Shown here: piece by piece, positions 1 to 8,010 of the stretch
How the letters are laid out: each line of letters begins with the position of its first letter
Numbering within the stretch: the stretch's first letter is position 1
DNA from: Halobacteriales archaeon QS_4_69_34
GTDB lineage: Archaea > Halobacteriota > Halobacteria > Halobacteriales > Halococcaceae
DNA: 64,000 nucleotides
Direction: 5' to 3'
NCBI GenBank assembly: GCA_003021045.1
Contig: PXRN01000034.1
Location: 1 to 64,000, forward strand
Position numbers and translations under genes: made by a program
The notes under the pieces: generated by a model
Told to the model about the DNA's origin: nothing
Seen by the model: the letters and a program-made list of their open reading frames with translations, nothing else
Database searches by the model: none

Positions 1-17
1 ACGGAAACATTGCATCC

Positions 18-39
18 GGGTGACGCCACGGCGTCACCC
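18..39. repeat. perfect inverted repeat, 10-bp arms
   Basis: Arms GGGTGACGCC (18-27) and GGCGTCACCC (30-39) are exact reverse complements separated by 2 nt. It lies just downstream of the stop of the truncated KaiC-like ORF on the minus strand. It could be a terminator hairpin, a protein-binding palindrome or a scar end; no flanking gene is visible to decide. Confidence 0.6.
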
Positions 40-87
40 TTGCCCGCTACGCTTTCACAGCCCCAGCTCTCCGACCAACAATCTCCT

Positions 88-396
88 TCAGAAGAGCGAG
101 TCGAGAAAGTCGATGTCGTTGATGTCGAACCCCAGCGCCATCGAATTCTGCTCGATATCCGCGGTGGTCTCCTTGAGGTTGATGAACAGCGACGTGTCGT
201 CCTGGGTCGCGCTCTGGGTCAGATAGTGTAGTCCCAGAATCGTTTTGCCCGTCCCCGGTCTTCCGCGAACGAGGTAACTCCGCTCGGGGATGAGGCCACC
301 CTGCAGGATGTCATCGAGGCCGCGGACGCCAGTCGAGATGCGCTCGATTGCTTGGACGGTGTCCTCCGTGGAGCGAGATTCGGTATCATCGGTCAT
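88..396 (-). pseudogene. truncated KaiC/RecA-superfamily ATPase fragment
   Basis: The ORF encodes about 102 residues from the ATG at 396. It matches the N-terminal part of haloarchaeal KaiC-like circadian/signal-transduction ATPases: a 'STGVRGLDDILQGGLIPERS' entry followed by an intact P-loop (GRPGTGKT). It stops with TGA at 88-90, right after 'DINDIDFLDSLF', before the Walker B region. Full KaiC-domain proteins are over 220 residues, so only the first half of one domain is present. The bases beyond the stop give no recognisable continuation in the other frame. An in-frame upstream ATG at 420 exists, but 396 fits better. I read it as a decayed or truncated gene; a short functional protein is less likely. 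Confidence 0.6.
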
Positions 397-574
397 GGGT
401 CGATCGCCGATTGTATACACTTCGAGTGCATGCAGTAATTAATCATTCGCATCTGTAGTCACGGGACCACGTGCCGTTCGATGATGACGCCAAACCCGGC
501 GTGGACGGCGTTTCTGCCGGGCGAATACGGACGACTGTCTGCCGGGGGAAATGTTTATACATTCGGGAAACGTA

Positions 575-584
575 TTTAATATAT
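575..584 (+). promoter_or_regulatory. TATA box of the response-regulator operon
   Basis: TTTAATATAT at 575-584 is centred about 23 nt before the ATG at 602, as expected for a leaderless haloarchaeal transcript. It stands out from the GC-rich background. A second AT-rich element (TTTATA) lies around 554-559. Confidence 0.55.
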
Positions 585-601
585 ACTGATCGAGTCGAAC
601 A

Positions 602-970
602 ATGCCTCCTCACATCCTGCTCGCGGACGACGAAGTTCAGATCAGACAACTGCTCGAATTCAAACTCCAGGGCAAGGGCTTCGAGGTGACGGTCGTCGAT
701 GACGGAGCGGAGTGTCTCGATCACCTGGAGGGCCCGGACGAACTGCCCGACGCCGTCCTGCTCGACGTGATGATGCCACAGGTCGACGGGTTCCGCGCGC
801 TCGAAACCATCCGGGACACCCTCAGCGAAGAGCTGCCGGTGATCATGCTGACTACGCGCAGTCGGGAGCCCGATGCCATCCGCGGGCTCGAAAACGGAGC
901 AAACGAGTACATCGAAAAGCCGTTCAGCCCCGACGAGGTGATCGCACGCGTCGAACGCCACCTCCAATGA
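602..970 (+). CDS. stand-alone response regulator (CheY-like receiver)
   Basis: This 122-residue protein consists only of a receiver domain. The acidic pocket is D9/D10, the phospho-acceptor is D55 in 'LLDVMMP', the switch residue is T84 and the conserved lysine is K106 in 'IEKPF'. There is no output domain, so it must act by protein-protein contact. It heads an operon: the next gene starts 25 nt downstream and encodes a HEAT-repeat membrane protein, and the third encodes a processive glycosyltransferase. I infer that it conveys a phosphorelay signal to that membrane complex. The cognate histidine kinase is not in the window. Family assignment is secure; the partner is inference. Confidence 0.9.
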   Translation: MPPHILLADDEVQIRQLLEFKLQGKGFEVTVVDDGAECLDHLEGPDELPDAVLLDVMMPQVDGFRALETIRDTLSEELPVIMLTTRSREPDAIRGLENGANEYIEKPFSPDEVIARVERHLQ

Positions 971-994
971 CTACACAGGGCCGGCGCTGACGGC

Positions 995-2080
995 ATGACC
1001 CCACCGTTGCCGTCGCTGACGACGTTCGAACTACTCGGGTGGGTACTGGTCGGGCTCCTCGTGGCGGTCGTGGCGGTCGGGTACGTGGCTGTCGGCCTGT
1101 CGGTACGCGGCAAGCGCGAAGATCGACGGATCGAGGCGGTCGAGGACTCGATCCGGACCGAGCTCCTCGACCGGCTCGGACGCGACGAGCCCGCGTGGGG
1201 GACGTGGCTCGATGGCCTGTCACGGCGGGAACGCGACGTGCTCGAAACCCAGACCGACCAGTATCTCCGCCTGCTCACGGGAAGTGACCGCGATCGGCTC
1301 CACGACCTCGCCACTCGGCTCGACGCCGGCCAGCGAATCGAGCAGCCACTCGCCACGGGAGACCGGATCGACCGCCTCGGAGCGCTCTCGTGGCTCGCGC
1401 TCCTCGACCACGAGGTCGACGTCGACCGGCTCGTCGAACACTGCTCGGACGACCCCGCCGAGCGTGCGGCCGTCGGGCGGGTTCTCTACGAGCACCGCGA
1501 GGCGATCGACGGGGCGGCGTCGATCGGCACGAGGCTGCTGACGAGCGCCGGAACGACGCTACCGATGTACGGTACGGACACGCTGTTCCGGCTCAACCAG
1601 ACCGATCCGACGCCGTTGCTTACGACCTGTGCGTCCCAGCGCGGGGACTGGACAGTCGACCTGCTCGCCCAGGCGCTCGAGACGCTCACGTACTGCGATC
1701 CGGCCGGCGGTGACGCCCCGATCGAGTGGGTGCTCGACTGTCTCGACTGCGAGTCACCGGCCGTCCGCGAGGCGGCACTGGGCGTCGTCGGCACGTACGG
1801 CTGGCGTGCGGAGCTCAGGGAGGGGGTAGACGTCGAACGCGCGGTGAACGATCCCGTCCCGAGCGTGCGGCGGGCGGCCTACCGCGAGTTTTCGGCGTGG
1901 AACGACGAAACCGTGCAGGTGCTCGTCGGTGCCGCCGCGACCGAAACCGACGACCGGGCCCGGCTGCTCCTCGCCCGCGAGCTCTCGGGGCGGCTCCGCG
2001 AGGTGACCGAGCGACTTCCGCCGGGGATCGCGGCGTGTCTGGACTGGGCCGAGGCAGAGGAGGCGGCGAAAGCACGGTGA
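995..2080 (+). CDS. membrane-anchored HEAT-repeat-like protein
   Basis: This 361-residue protein has one N-terminal transmembrane helix (about 11-33), then a basic stretch and a long soluble alpha-helical region. The second half shows HEAT-like helical pairs, e.g. 'ESPAVREAALGVVGTYGW' and 'PVPSVRRAAYREFSAW', spaced like PBS/HEAT repeats. HEAT repeats are protein-binding scaffolds. It lies between a receiver protein and a GT2 glycosyltransferase; its TGA stop (2078-2080) overlaps the GTG start of the transferase at 2077. The order suggests a membrane adaptor between the response regulator and the transferase. No enzymatic motif is visible. Confidence 0.75.
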   Translation: MTPPLPSLTTFELLGWVLVGLLVAVVAVGYVAVGLSVRGKREDRRIEAVEDSIRTELLDRLGRDEPAWGTWLDGLSRRERDVLETQTDQYLRLLTGSDRDRLHDLATRLDAGQRIEQPLATGDRIDRLGALSWLALLDHEVDVDRLVEHCSDDPAERAAVGRVLYEHREAIDGAASIGTRLLTSAGTTLPMYGTDTLFRLNQTDPTPLLTTCASQRGDWTVDLLAQALETLTYCDPAGGDAPIEWVLDCLDCESPAVREAALGVVGTYGWRAELREGVDVERAVNDPVPSVRRAAYREFSAWNDETVQVLVGAAATETDDRARLLLARELSGRLREVTERLPPGIAACLDWAEAEEAAKAR

Positions 2081-3525
2081 TCCGAGCAGTCCTCGTCGAC
2101 GTACTGGGATTTCTCAGCGTGGCGATCCTCGTCTACTACCTCCTCGTCAACGGCATCTACCTCCTCGTCTACAGCTCCTCGCTGTTAGAGCTCCGTACCA
2201 GTCTGCGCGAGGACCGCTGGGAGCCGGCGTACAGTCGCTTCAGCAGCCCCTTCCTCCCCGAGGTCGCCATCGTCGTACCGGCGTACAACGAAGCCCCAAT
2301 CATCGCCGACAGCGTACAGGCGCTGCTCGATTTGAACTACTCGGCCAAGGAGATCATCGTCGTCAACGACGGCTCGACCGACGACACGCTCGATGTGCTC
2401 ACCGCGACATTCGACCTCGAGAAGACCGCGGCACCGGTGCCGATCGACACCAACTCCGAGCGCGTCCGGGCGGTGTACCGCGCCCCGAGAATCGAGGAAC
2501 TGACCGTGATCGACAAGGTAAACGGCGGGAAAGGGGACGCACTCAACGCGGGCGTCTGGCTCTCGGACGCGCCGTTGGTGTGTGCGCTCGACGCTGACTC
2601 GCTCATCGACCGCGAGGGCCTGCTCAAAGCCGTCAAACCGTTCCTGCGGGATCCCACGCGAATGGTGGCCACGGGCGGGACGGTCCGGGTCGCCAACGGC
2701 TGTGAGATCGACGACAGCCAGGTCACTGCGGTGACGACCGCCGATTCGTTCCTTCCCGGCGTCCAGGAGATGGAGTACCTGCGGGCGTTCTACGCCGGCC
2801 GGCTTGGCTACAGCCGACTCGAAGGACTCATCCTCATCTCCGGGGCGTTCGGCCTGTTCAGGACGGATCTCGTCCGCGAGATCGGCGGGTACAACCCCGG
2901 CTCGGTCACCGAGGACTTCGAGCTCGTCGTCCGGCTCCACCGCCACCTCACAGAACGGAACATCCCCTACAGCGTCGACTTCGTCCCCGAACCGGTCGTC
3001 TGGACGCAAGCACCGGGAACGTGGGGGGCCCTCGCCCGCCAGCGCCGGCGGTGGTTCCGGGGACTGATCGACACGCTGGTGCGTGAGCGCGACATGATCG
3101 GCAACCCGCGCTACGGCCGGCCGGGGCTGTTCGCTATGCCGGCGTACGTTCTCACCGAGGTACTCGGCCCGCTGATCGAGGGGTTCGGCTACGTTCTGAT
3201 CCCGCTGGCGATAGCGCTGGGCGCGCTTGATGCAGGGTTTTTCCTGTTATTTCTCGCCGTCACGATGGGCTTCGGCGTTCTACTCTCGTGGTTCGGCGTG
3301 TTGGTCGAGGTGTGGGGCTTCCGGCGTTACACCGAGCCGACGGACGTGCTCGTCCTGCTGGCCCACGGCGTGTTCGAGAACATGGGATTCCGCCAGTGGA
3401 AAGCGTTCGTCGCGTGGCACGGCCTGCTCGAGTACGTACGCGGGGACAGCGAGTGGGGCGAGATGACGAGGCAGCGCTTCACTGCGAGCGAGGACGCCGC
3501 CACCCGAACCGACGAGGCCGATTAG
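2077..3525 (+). CDS. processive family-2 glycosyltransferase, membrane-bound
   Basis: The 482-residue protein begins at a GTG overlapping the preceding stop (GTGA); an upstream extension of the frame is only a shadow of the HEAT gene. It has an N-terminal TM segment (about 8-34), then a GT-A domain with 'VVPAYNE' (67-72), 'DGSTDD' (98-103), 'DAD' (172-174), 'TED' (278-280) and 'QRRRW' (322-326). The last is the signature of processive beta-glycan synthases such as NodC, PgaC and hyaluronan/cellulose synthases. Three or four C-terminal TM helices follow. It probably polymerises a nucleotide sugar and exports the chain as exopolysaccharide or a glycocalyx component. The sugar cannot be told from the sequence. 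Confidence 0.88.
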   Translation: MIRAVLVDVLGFLSVAILVYYLLVNGIYLLVYSSSLLELRTSLREDRWEPAYSRFSSPFLPEVAIVVPAYNEAPIIADSVQALLDLNYSAKEIIVVNDGSTDDTLDVLTATFDLEKTAAPVPIDTNSERVRAVYRAPRIEELTVIDKVNGGKGDALNAGVWLSDAPLVCALDADSLIDREGLLKAVKPFLRDPTRMVATGGTVRVANGCEIDDSQVTAVTTADSFLPGVQEMEYLRAFYAGRLGYSRLEGLILISGAFGLFRTDLVREIGGYNPGSVTEDFELVVRLHRHLTERNIPYSVDFVPEPVVWTQAPGTWGALARQRRRWFRGLIDTLVRERDMIGNPRYGRPGLFAMPAYVLTEVLGPLIEGFGYVLIPLAIALGALDAGFFLLFLAVTMGFGVLLSWFGVLVEVWGFRRYTEPTDVLVLLAHGVFENMGFRQWKAFVAWHGLLEYVRGDSEWGEMTRQRFTASEDAATRTDEAD

Positions 3526-3869
3526 TACTGCCAGCCGTTCGCGGCGGATGGCGCGTTTTCGGCCGCCCGCCGAGTCGCGCGCGTCGGGCCCACGGTCGTT
3601 CGGTCCGCCTCGTTTCCCGAAGGTCTCGTGGGCGTGTACTCCGCAGTAGCCGCCGCGCGGGCATGGCTCGGCGTCCACGCCGCCGGTGTCGGCATACAGC
3701 GCCTTCACGGGGCCGCCGCGAGAGCGCGGTGGAACTGTCCTCGCGGACGACCTCGGCGAGCCCGTCCGGGTCCACGTTCGGCGTACGACGGCGGGCGCTG
3801 TAAGCACCGACAGTACGCGAGGACGACGGTCGTCGAGGCGCTTATTCGCCGGGCCACCGGTGCGAGAGC
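3526..3869. other. intergenic stretch without a supported gene
   Basis: These 344 bp separate the glycosyltransferase and VOC genes. All frames are open in places, as usual at this GC content. One minus-strand stretch (about 3605-3705) reads with a balanced composition including two Cys and two His, but it has no start, no recognisable family and runs into the 3' end of the transferase gene. I see no clear TATA box, RNA or repeat. Confidence 0.4.
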
Positions 3870-4268
3870 ATGGACGTCCGCACCATCGACCACGTCAACC
3901 TTCGCCTCCCGACCGACGGCATCGACGCCGCGGTCGAGTTTTACGGCGATCGGCTCGGATTCGCCATCGAAGGGTTGGACCGTCACGAGCGCGGCGAACA
4001 GTCGTTTTTCGACGTCCGGCTCGCGCCGGCGCACGTCGTCCACCTCTGGGCGACGACGGCGTTCGAGCCGCCGTCAGGTAACGGGTTCGATCACGTGGCG
4101 CTGCTCGTCGAGGCGGACATCGAGACGGTGAAAGAGCGGCTCGCGGCGGCCGACGTCACCATCGAGTCCGAGCTCGAATCGCCGCTGGGCGCGACCGGCC
4201 GGACGCCGTCGGTGTACGTCGAGGACCCGTTCGGCTACCGGATCGAGCTCAAGGCGGCCACGGAGTGA
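3870..4268 (+). CDS. VOC-superfamily (glyoxalase/dioxygenase-fold) protein
   Basis: This 132-residue protein has the paired beta-alpha-beta-beta-beta layout of the vicinal-oxygen-chelate fold. Likely metal ligands are H8 in 'IDHVNLRL', the His of 'FDHVALLVE' and the final Glu in 'FGYRIELKA'. 'VYVEDPFGYRIEL' is the typical C-terminal VOC motif. Single-domain VOC proteins include glyoxalase I, fosfomycin-resistance proteins and ring-cleavage enzymes; the sequence does not single out one. It is monocistronic, with a convergent methyltransferase gene downstream. Confidence 0.85.
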   Translation: MDVRTIDHVNLRLPTDGIDAAVEFYGDRLGFAIEGLDRHERGEQSFFDVRLAPAHVVHLWATTAFEPPSGNGFDHVALLVEADIETVKERLAAADVTIESELESPLGATGRTPSVYVEDPFGYRIELKAATE

Positions 4269-4391
4269 TCGACGAGACGAGAGCCGGTCGCCGCTCCGGG
4301 ACGGCCGAGCGCCGAGTCCCGGACGGGCCGCCCGTCGTCCGGGCCGTGAGAGAAGAGAACAGAACGGGAAGGGAAAGGGTGTTACCGCGTC

Positions 4392-5069
4392 TCAGGGGAC
4401 CACACCGACCGTCAGGAGCGTCCCGAACGTCCGGTAGCGTTCGACCATTGCCTCGCGGCTCTCGAAGCCCTCGGTGGGGAACGCCCCCTCGGGTGGAATC
4501 TCGGTTTCGCGGTCCGGGATCGTGTCCTGAGCCACGACGTGGAAGCCGGCCTCGCGGAAGGCCGCGCGGTACTCGTCCGTGCTCCAGCGGGTCATCGGGA
4601 CGTCGATCCCGTCCTGCCAGTCGCGGGTGTGGACGCTTTCGACGAAGTAGTTCACCGCACAGTGGAAACTCCCGCCGGAGCCGAGCACCCGTCGGAGCTC
4701 CCGGAGGGCTCGACGGGGGTCGTCCGCGTAGTAGAACGCCTCCATCGAGAACACGTGATCGAGCGCGTCGTCGGCGAACGGGAGCTGTTCGAAGTCGCCG
4801 AGGAGAAACTCCAGTCCGGGATCGTTGGCGTAGGAGCGGGCGTTCCGGACCATCGCGGGTGAGCCGTCGAGACCGACGGCCCGCGCACCGGCCGTTCCGG
4901 CGAGCGCGCGGGCGGCGTAGCCGCTGCCACAGCCCAGATCGAGGACGCGGTCGCCGGGCTCGATGGCCATTCGGGCGAGCGCGTGCTTGGCGGTGTGCCA
5001 GTGGCGTACCTCCATCCCGCGGTCGCGGCCGTCCTCGGCCCACGCGTCGAACTCCTCGCGGACGGTCAT
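4392..5069 (-). CDS. class I SAM-dependent methyltransferase
   Basis: This 225-residue protein has motif I 'VLDLGCGSGYAARAL' (about 43-57), an acidic motif II 'VGLDGSP', 'LLGDFEQLPFADDALDHV' and the post-motif 'LRELRRVLGSGG', the classic Rossmann methyltransferase layout. The N-terminus ('EEFDAWAEDGRDRGMEVRHWHTAK') is shared with small archaeal methyltransferases of UbiE/COQ5-like type. The substrate is unknown. It is transcribed convergently to the VOC gene and divergently from the DUF2391-like membrane protein. Confidence 0.85.
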   Translation of the reverse strand: MTVREEFDAWAEDGRDRGMEVRHWHTAKHALARMAIEPGDRVLDLGCGSGYAARALAGTAGARAVGLDGSPAMVRNARSYANDPGLEFLLGDFEQLPFADDALDHVFSMEAFYYADDPRRALRELRRVLGSGGSFHCAVNYFVESVHTRDWQDGIDVPMTRWSTDEYRAAFREAGFHVVAQDTIPDRETEIPPEGAFPTEGFESREAMVERYRTFGTLLTVGVVP

Positions 5070-5178
5070 AGGGGATCGTAGTGGCCGACCGGTAAAACGG
5101 GACCGCTGCGGTCCGCCGTGTGCCCGAGTTCACCACACTTCCGGAGGGTTCTCACCGACACGCACACAGCCGGGAGCG

Positions 5179-5604
5179 ATGGTCGGCTCGAACCGGCGGT
5201 TCAAGCTCGCCGACATCGCCCAGCAGATGGTCGGCGGCTTCCTGCTCGCCGGACCGTTCGTCGTGACCGAGGAGGTCTGGGTGCTGGCGACGAACATGAG
5301 CACGCTCCAGTGGCTCGTGACCGTCGGGTTCGTTCTCGCCATCGGCTACGGCGCGCTCTACCGGGCCGACGACGACCGTGATCCCGACCACGAACGCGAC
5401 TTCGTCGGCGTTCCGCTCCGGTTTCTCTCGCTCACGGGTGTCTCGTTCGGGTCGGTCCCCCTCCTCGCGCTCGTCTTCGCCGCCCCCGAGACGTTCCTCG
5501 CCGACCTCCCGTCCGCCGAGCGCCCCGCAGTGCTCCTCCGGACGATCTCGGTTGGAGCGGTGTTCAGCGTCGTCGGCGCGGCGACCGCCGACAGCGTCTT
5601 CTGA
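5179..5604 (+). CDS. integral membrane protein, DUF2391-like
   Basis: The chosen ATG at 5179 gives 141 residues; longer in-frame starts run into the divergent methyltransferase promoter region. Four hydrophobic segments are visible: about 14-32, 40-58, 80-99 and 119-135. 'LADIAQQMVGGFLLAGPFVVTEEVW' at the N-terminus resembles the haloarchaeal DUF2391/TIGR02587 membrane family. Function is unknown. The family call is from memory of the motif and is moderate. Confidence 0.65.
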   Translation: MVGSNRRFKLADIAQQMVGGFLLAGPFVVTEEVWVLATNMSTLQWLVTVGFVLAIGYGALYRADDDRDPDHERDFVGVPLRFLSLTGVSFGSVPLLALVFAAPETFLADLPSAERPAVLLRTISVGAVFSVVGAATADSVF

Positions 5605-5646
5605 TACTGTCGGACGGAACTACGCGAATATCGACCGCCAGCGAAC

Positions 5647-5716
5647 GCTCGATGGCACTGGTTATTTCGGCTCGATGGCGGCTGGATAGTCCGGCTCGAT
5701 GGTACTGGTTGTTCCG
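5647..5716 (+). repeat. three imperfect 23-24-bp tandem repeats
   Basis: Units start at 5647, 5670 and 5694. Each begins GCTCGATGG and most continue (T/C)ACTGGTTRTTYCG; the middle unit is diverged and one base longer. They lie in the 283-bp gap between the DUF2391-like gene and the next gene, well upstream of its start. They could be binding sites or a decayed satellite. Confidence 0.6.
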
Positions 5717-5887
5717 GCTACGTCTGCGAAGCGATGCTGTCCGACGGCATGAGGTGAGCGGCGGGAAGAGGGGGAAGCGGGGAGCCGTGTTCTGCCGCCG
5801 TCGATCCGTGCACCCGGCCAACTGACCCCCGCCAGTCGAGTCCGTCCGCCGCGGGAGTTTTAAGACGGCCCCGGTCCCGGTCGAACC

Positions 5888-6466
5888 ATGGATTACGAAC
5901 TCGCCGTCGAGAACACCCCCGACTCCGTGCCGGGGGGCACCGGCGTCCTCCTGGTCCACCCGAGCACCGGCGAGACCGACCGGATCGATACCGACTTCCT
6001 GAAGACCGACACCGATCACTACCTCGTCGTCTCGACGCGCACCACCGCCCGGGAGGTCGAACAGAAGCTCGATCACTACGGCGTCGATCCCGGGAAAGCG
6101 ACCATCCTCGACACTCTCAGCATCGAGCGGGGCTACTCGCGGCGCTCGGGCGAGGGCATCAACTACGTGGCCTCGCCGGACGACCTCGAAGGGATCGTCG
6201 ACGTCGTCCGCGAGTTCCTCGCTACCCACGACGGTAAGCGCCGTGTGAGCGTCGACTCGGTCACCGAGATGGCCTACTACGCCGACGAGGAGCGCGCCCG
6301 CCGGGCCGTCGAGTCGCTGCTCGCACTACTGGACGAGCACGACGCGGTCGGCCTGTTCCACCTCGCCGAGGAGGTCCACGAGGAGAGCGTGCTGGCGGGC
6401 TACCGCGAACTGTTCGACGCGATCGTCGAGCTCGACGCCGACGGCACCGTCACCGGCACGTTCTGA
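5888..6466 (+). CDS. RecA/RAD55-fold protein with degenerate P-loop (haloarchaeal DUF7090-like)
   Basis: This 192-residue protein starts like a RAD55/KaiC-type ATPase ('SVPGGTGVLLVHPSTGETDRI'), but the expected GxxxxGK(S/T) reads 'HPSTGETD', so the catalytic Lys is missing. 'DHYLVVSTRTTAREVEQKLDHYGVDP' and 'ATILDTLS' correspond to the next beta-alpha units. The C-terminal half has helices typical of this halobacterial family. It is therefore probably not an ATPase but a regulatory or scaffold RecA fold. It is separated by 33 bp from a convergent membrane-protein gene. Confidence 0.7.
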   Translation: MDYELAVENTPDSVPGGTGVLLVHPSTGETDRIDTDFLKTDTDHYLVVSTRTTAREVEQKLDHYGVDPGKATILDTLSIERGYSRRSGEGINYVASPDDLEGIVDVVREFLATHDGKRRVSVDSVTEMAYYADEERARRAVESLLALLDEHDAVGLFHLAEEVHEESVLAGYRELFDAIVELDADGTVTGTF

Positions 6467-6499
6467 ATTCCTCACCCGGAGCACCGGATCGGTGCGCGC

Positions 6500-7033
6500 T
6501 CAATCCTCCCTGCTGACGTTCACGCCCTCCATGACGAACACCACGTCGGTCCGGGCGGTGACGAGATCGAAGACCGCGCCGAGCGTCGCGCCGTAGCCCC
6601 AGTGGGCGAGCAGCGTCAGGCCGAGATACAGCACGAGGGCCGTCCCGGTCTGGCTCGTATAGAACGCGAGAATGAACCCCGTCCACGCGATGGTCCCGAA
6701 GGTGAGTCCGCTCGTCTCCATGCGTCCGCCGGGGAGGTAGTCGTTGAGCACGGCAAAGAGTAGCGGCCACGTCGTCATCCCGCCGCCGAAGAAGACGGCG
6801 TACCCGAGGAGCTCGCTCTCGCCGCCCCCGGCGATGCTCGCCAGCTCGGCGAACGCCGCGGTGTCGAACGCGCCCAGAGCGATGGCGACCGCCAGCACGA
6901 CCGACATGACGACGAGCCCGGCCGCCCCCGCGATCGCGCCGATGACGCCCCCCTTGAGGACGGCGACGACGTCCGCGACCGCCTCCTCGGATTCGCCGGT
7001 CGCCGTTCGGACGGCCGCTTCGTCGTCTGCCAT
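6500..7033 (-). CDS. haloarchaeal integral membrane protein (DUF6789-like)
   Basis: The ATG at 7033 gives 177 residues; the longer frame upstream lacks composition of a real protein. A short acidic N-terminus is followed by about four TM helices (roughly 27-51, 77-98, 113-131 and 137-155). A glycine-rich first helix and 'GYAVFFGGGMTTWPLLFAVLNDYLPG' resemble small haloarchaeal membrane proteins of the DUF6789 group. Function unknown. It is convergent with the RecA-fold gene. Confidence 0.7.
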   Translation of the reverse strand: MADDEAAVRTATGESEEAVADVVAVLKGGVIGAIAGAAGLVVMSVVLAVAIALGAFDTAAFAELASIAGGGESELLGYAVFFGGGMTTWPLLFAVLNDYLPGGRMETSGLTFGTIAWTGFILAFYTSQTGTALVLYLGLTLLAHWGYGATLGAVFDLVTARTDVVFVMEGVNVSRED

Positions 7034-7186
7034 GCCCGGTAGTGGCGGGCCAGCGGTAAAAACCCGCCGTGCGGTCGCGCGATCGCCGGCTGTCCCCGTC
7101 CGGGCTCCATCCAGGATAGGTCTCGTCTCGCTCCCGGATCGTCTGCACTCGCTCGCCGTCGAGCCGCCAGCCGCCAACTACCCGGC

Positions 7187-7858
7187 TCACAGCCCCGTGA
7201 GTGCGTCCTCGATGGCTTCGAGGTACGAGTCACGGGTGTGGCCGAGCCGCGAGAGCCACACCTCCTGGTAGGAGGGATGGAGGATCGGGACCAGCGTCGT
7301 CCCGAGCCCGTCGAGGGGAACGGGCTCGAACAGCGCGTCGAGAAACCCCTCCAGACGACGCCCCTCGCCCGCGAGCAGCGACCGGGTCGCGTGCTTGCCG
7401 GTGGCGACCACCGCGCGGGGGCCGACCTGCTCGATCTCCCGGTGGAGGTAGGGCCGGCAGTTCGCCCGCTCCTCGCCCGTTGGTTCGCGGTTCGACCCTT
7501 CGCCGTCCTCCTCGCTGGCCGGGAAGCACTTGACGGCGTTCGTGAAATAACAGTCGTCCCCGTAGCCGAGGTCGGCGAGGAGGTCGCGTATCTTGCGGCC
7601 GGAGTGCCGGGACGTGTAGGCCATGCCGGTCCAGTTGCCGCCCTTCCAGCGGTCGGCCTCCGGGTCGCCCGCACCGGGAGCCTCGCCGACGACCACCAGC
7701 GCCGCGTCGAGCGGCCCGTTGCCCCACGCGATCCGCTCGCGCGACTCGACGAGTGCCGGGCAGCGCCGGCAGGTCGCCGCGAGCGCGTTCCGCGAGTCGG
7801 GGTCGGGGTACTCCGCCACGAGCGAGTCACGGGTGGGATCGGTTTGAGTCTGCCGCAC
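7187..7858 (-). CDS. udg: uracil-DNA glycosylase, family 4 type (Fe-S)
   Basis: The start is taken as the GTG at 7858, giving 223 residues; no nearby ATG exists. Motif A 'VVVGEAPGAGDPEADRWKGG' and motif B 'ILHPSYQEV' are the UDG active-site loops. Four cysteines (CRRC near the N-terminus, then one in 'TNAVKC' and one in 'NCRPYL') match the 4Fe-4S ligand pattern of family-4 (UDGa) enzymes of archaea and thermophiles. It removes uracil arising from cytosine deamination, starting base excision repair. It is divergent from the APH-like kinase gene. Confidence 0.85.
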   Translation of the reverse strand: MRQTQTDPTRDSLVAEYPDPDSRNALAATCRRCPALVESRERIAWGNGPLDAALVVVGEAPGAGDPEADRWKGGNWTGMAYTSRHSGRKIRDLLADLGYGDDCYFTNAVKCFPASEEDGEGSNREPTGEERANCRPYLHREIEQVGPRAVVATGKHATRSLLAGEGRRLEGFLDALFEPVPLDGLGTTLVPILHPSYQEVWLSRLGHTRDSYLEAIEDALTGL

Positions 7859-8010
7859 CGCGACGATCGACCGGCTCGTTTCACCAGCCGGCGGTCGATC
7901 CGGTCCGCGGCCAGCCACCGTCGCCCTCGATCCGAACGTCGGCGGTGCGATGAATCGATACGGTTCCACCGACCGAGAGGGCCGTTTTCCGGGTCGCCAG
8001 CGTCGCCTCC

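Noticed and set aside
3600-3710. Minus-strand reading with Cys, His and balanced composition
   Set aside because: It has no start, no recognisable family, and runs into the 3' end of the glycosyltransferase gene. At this GC content open antisense frames are common.
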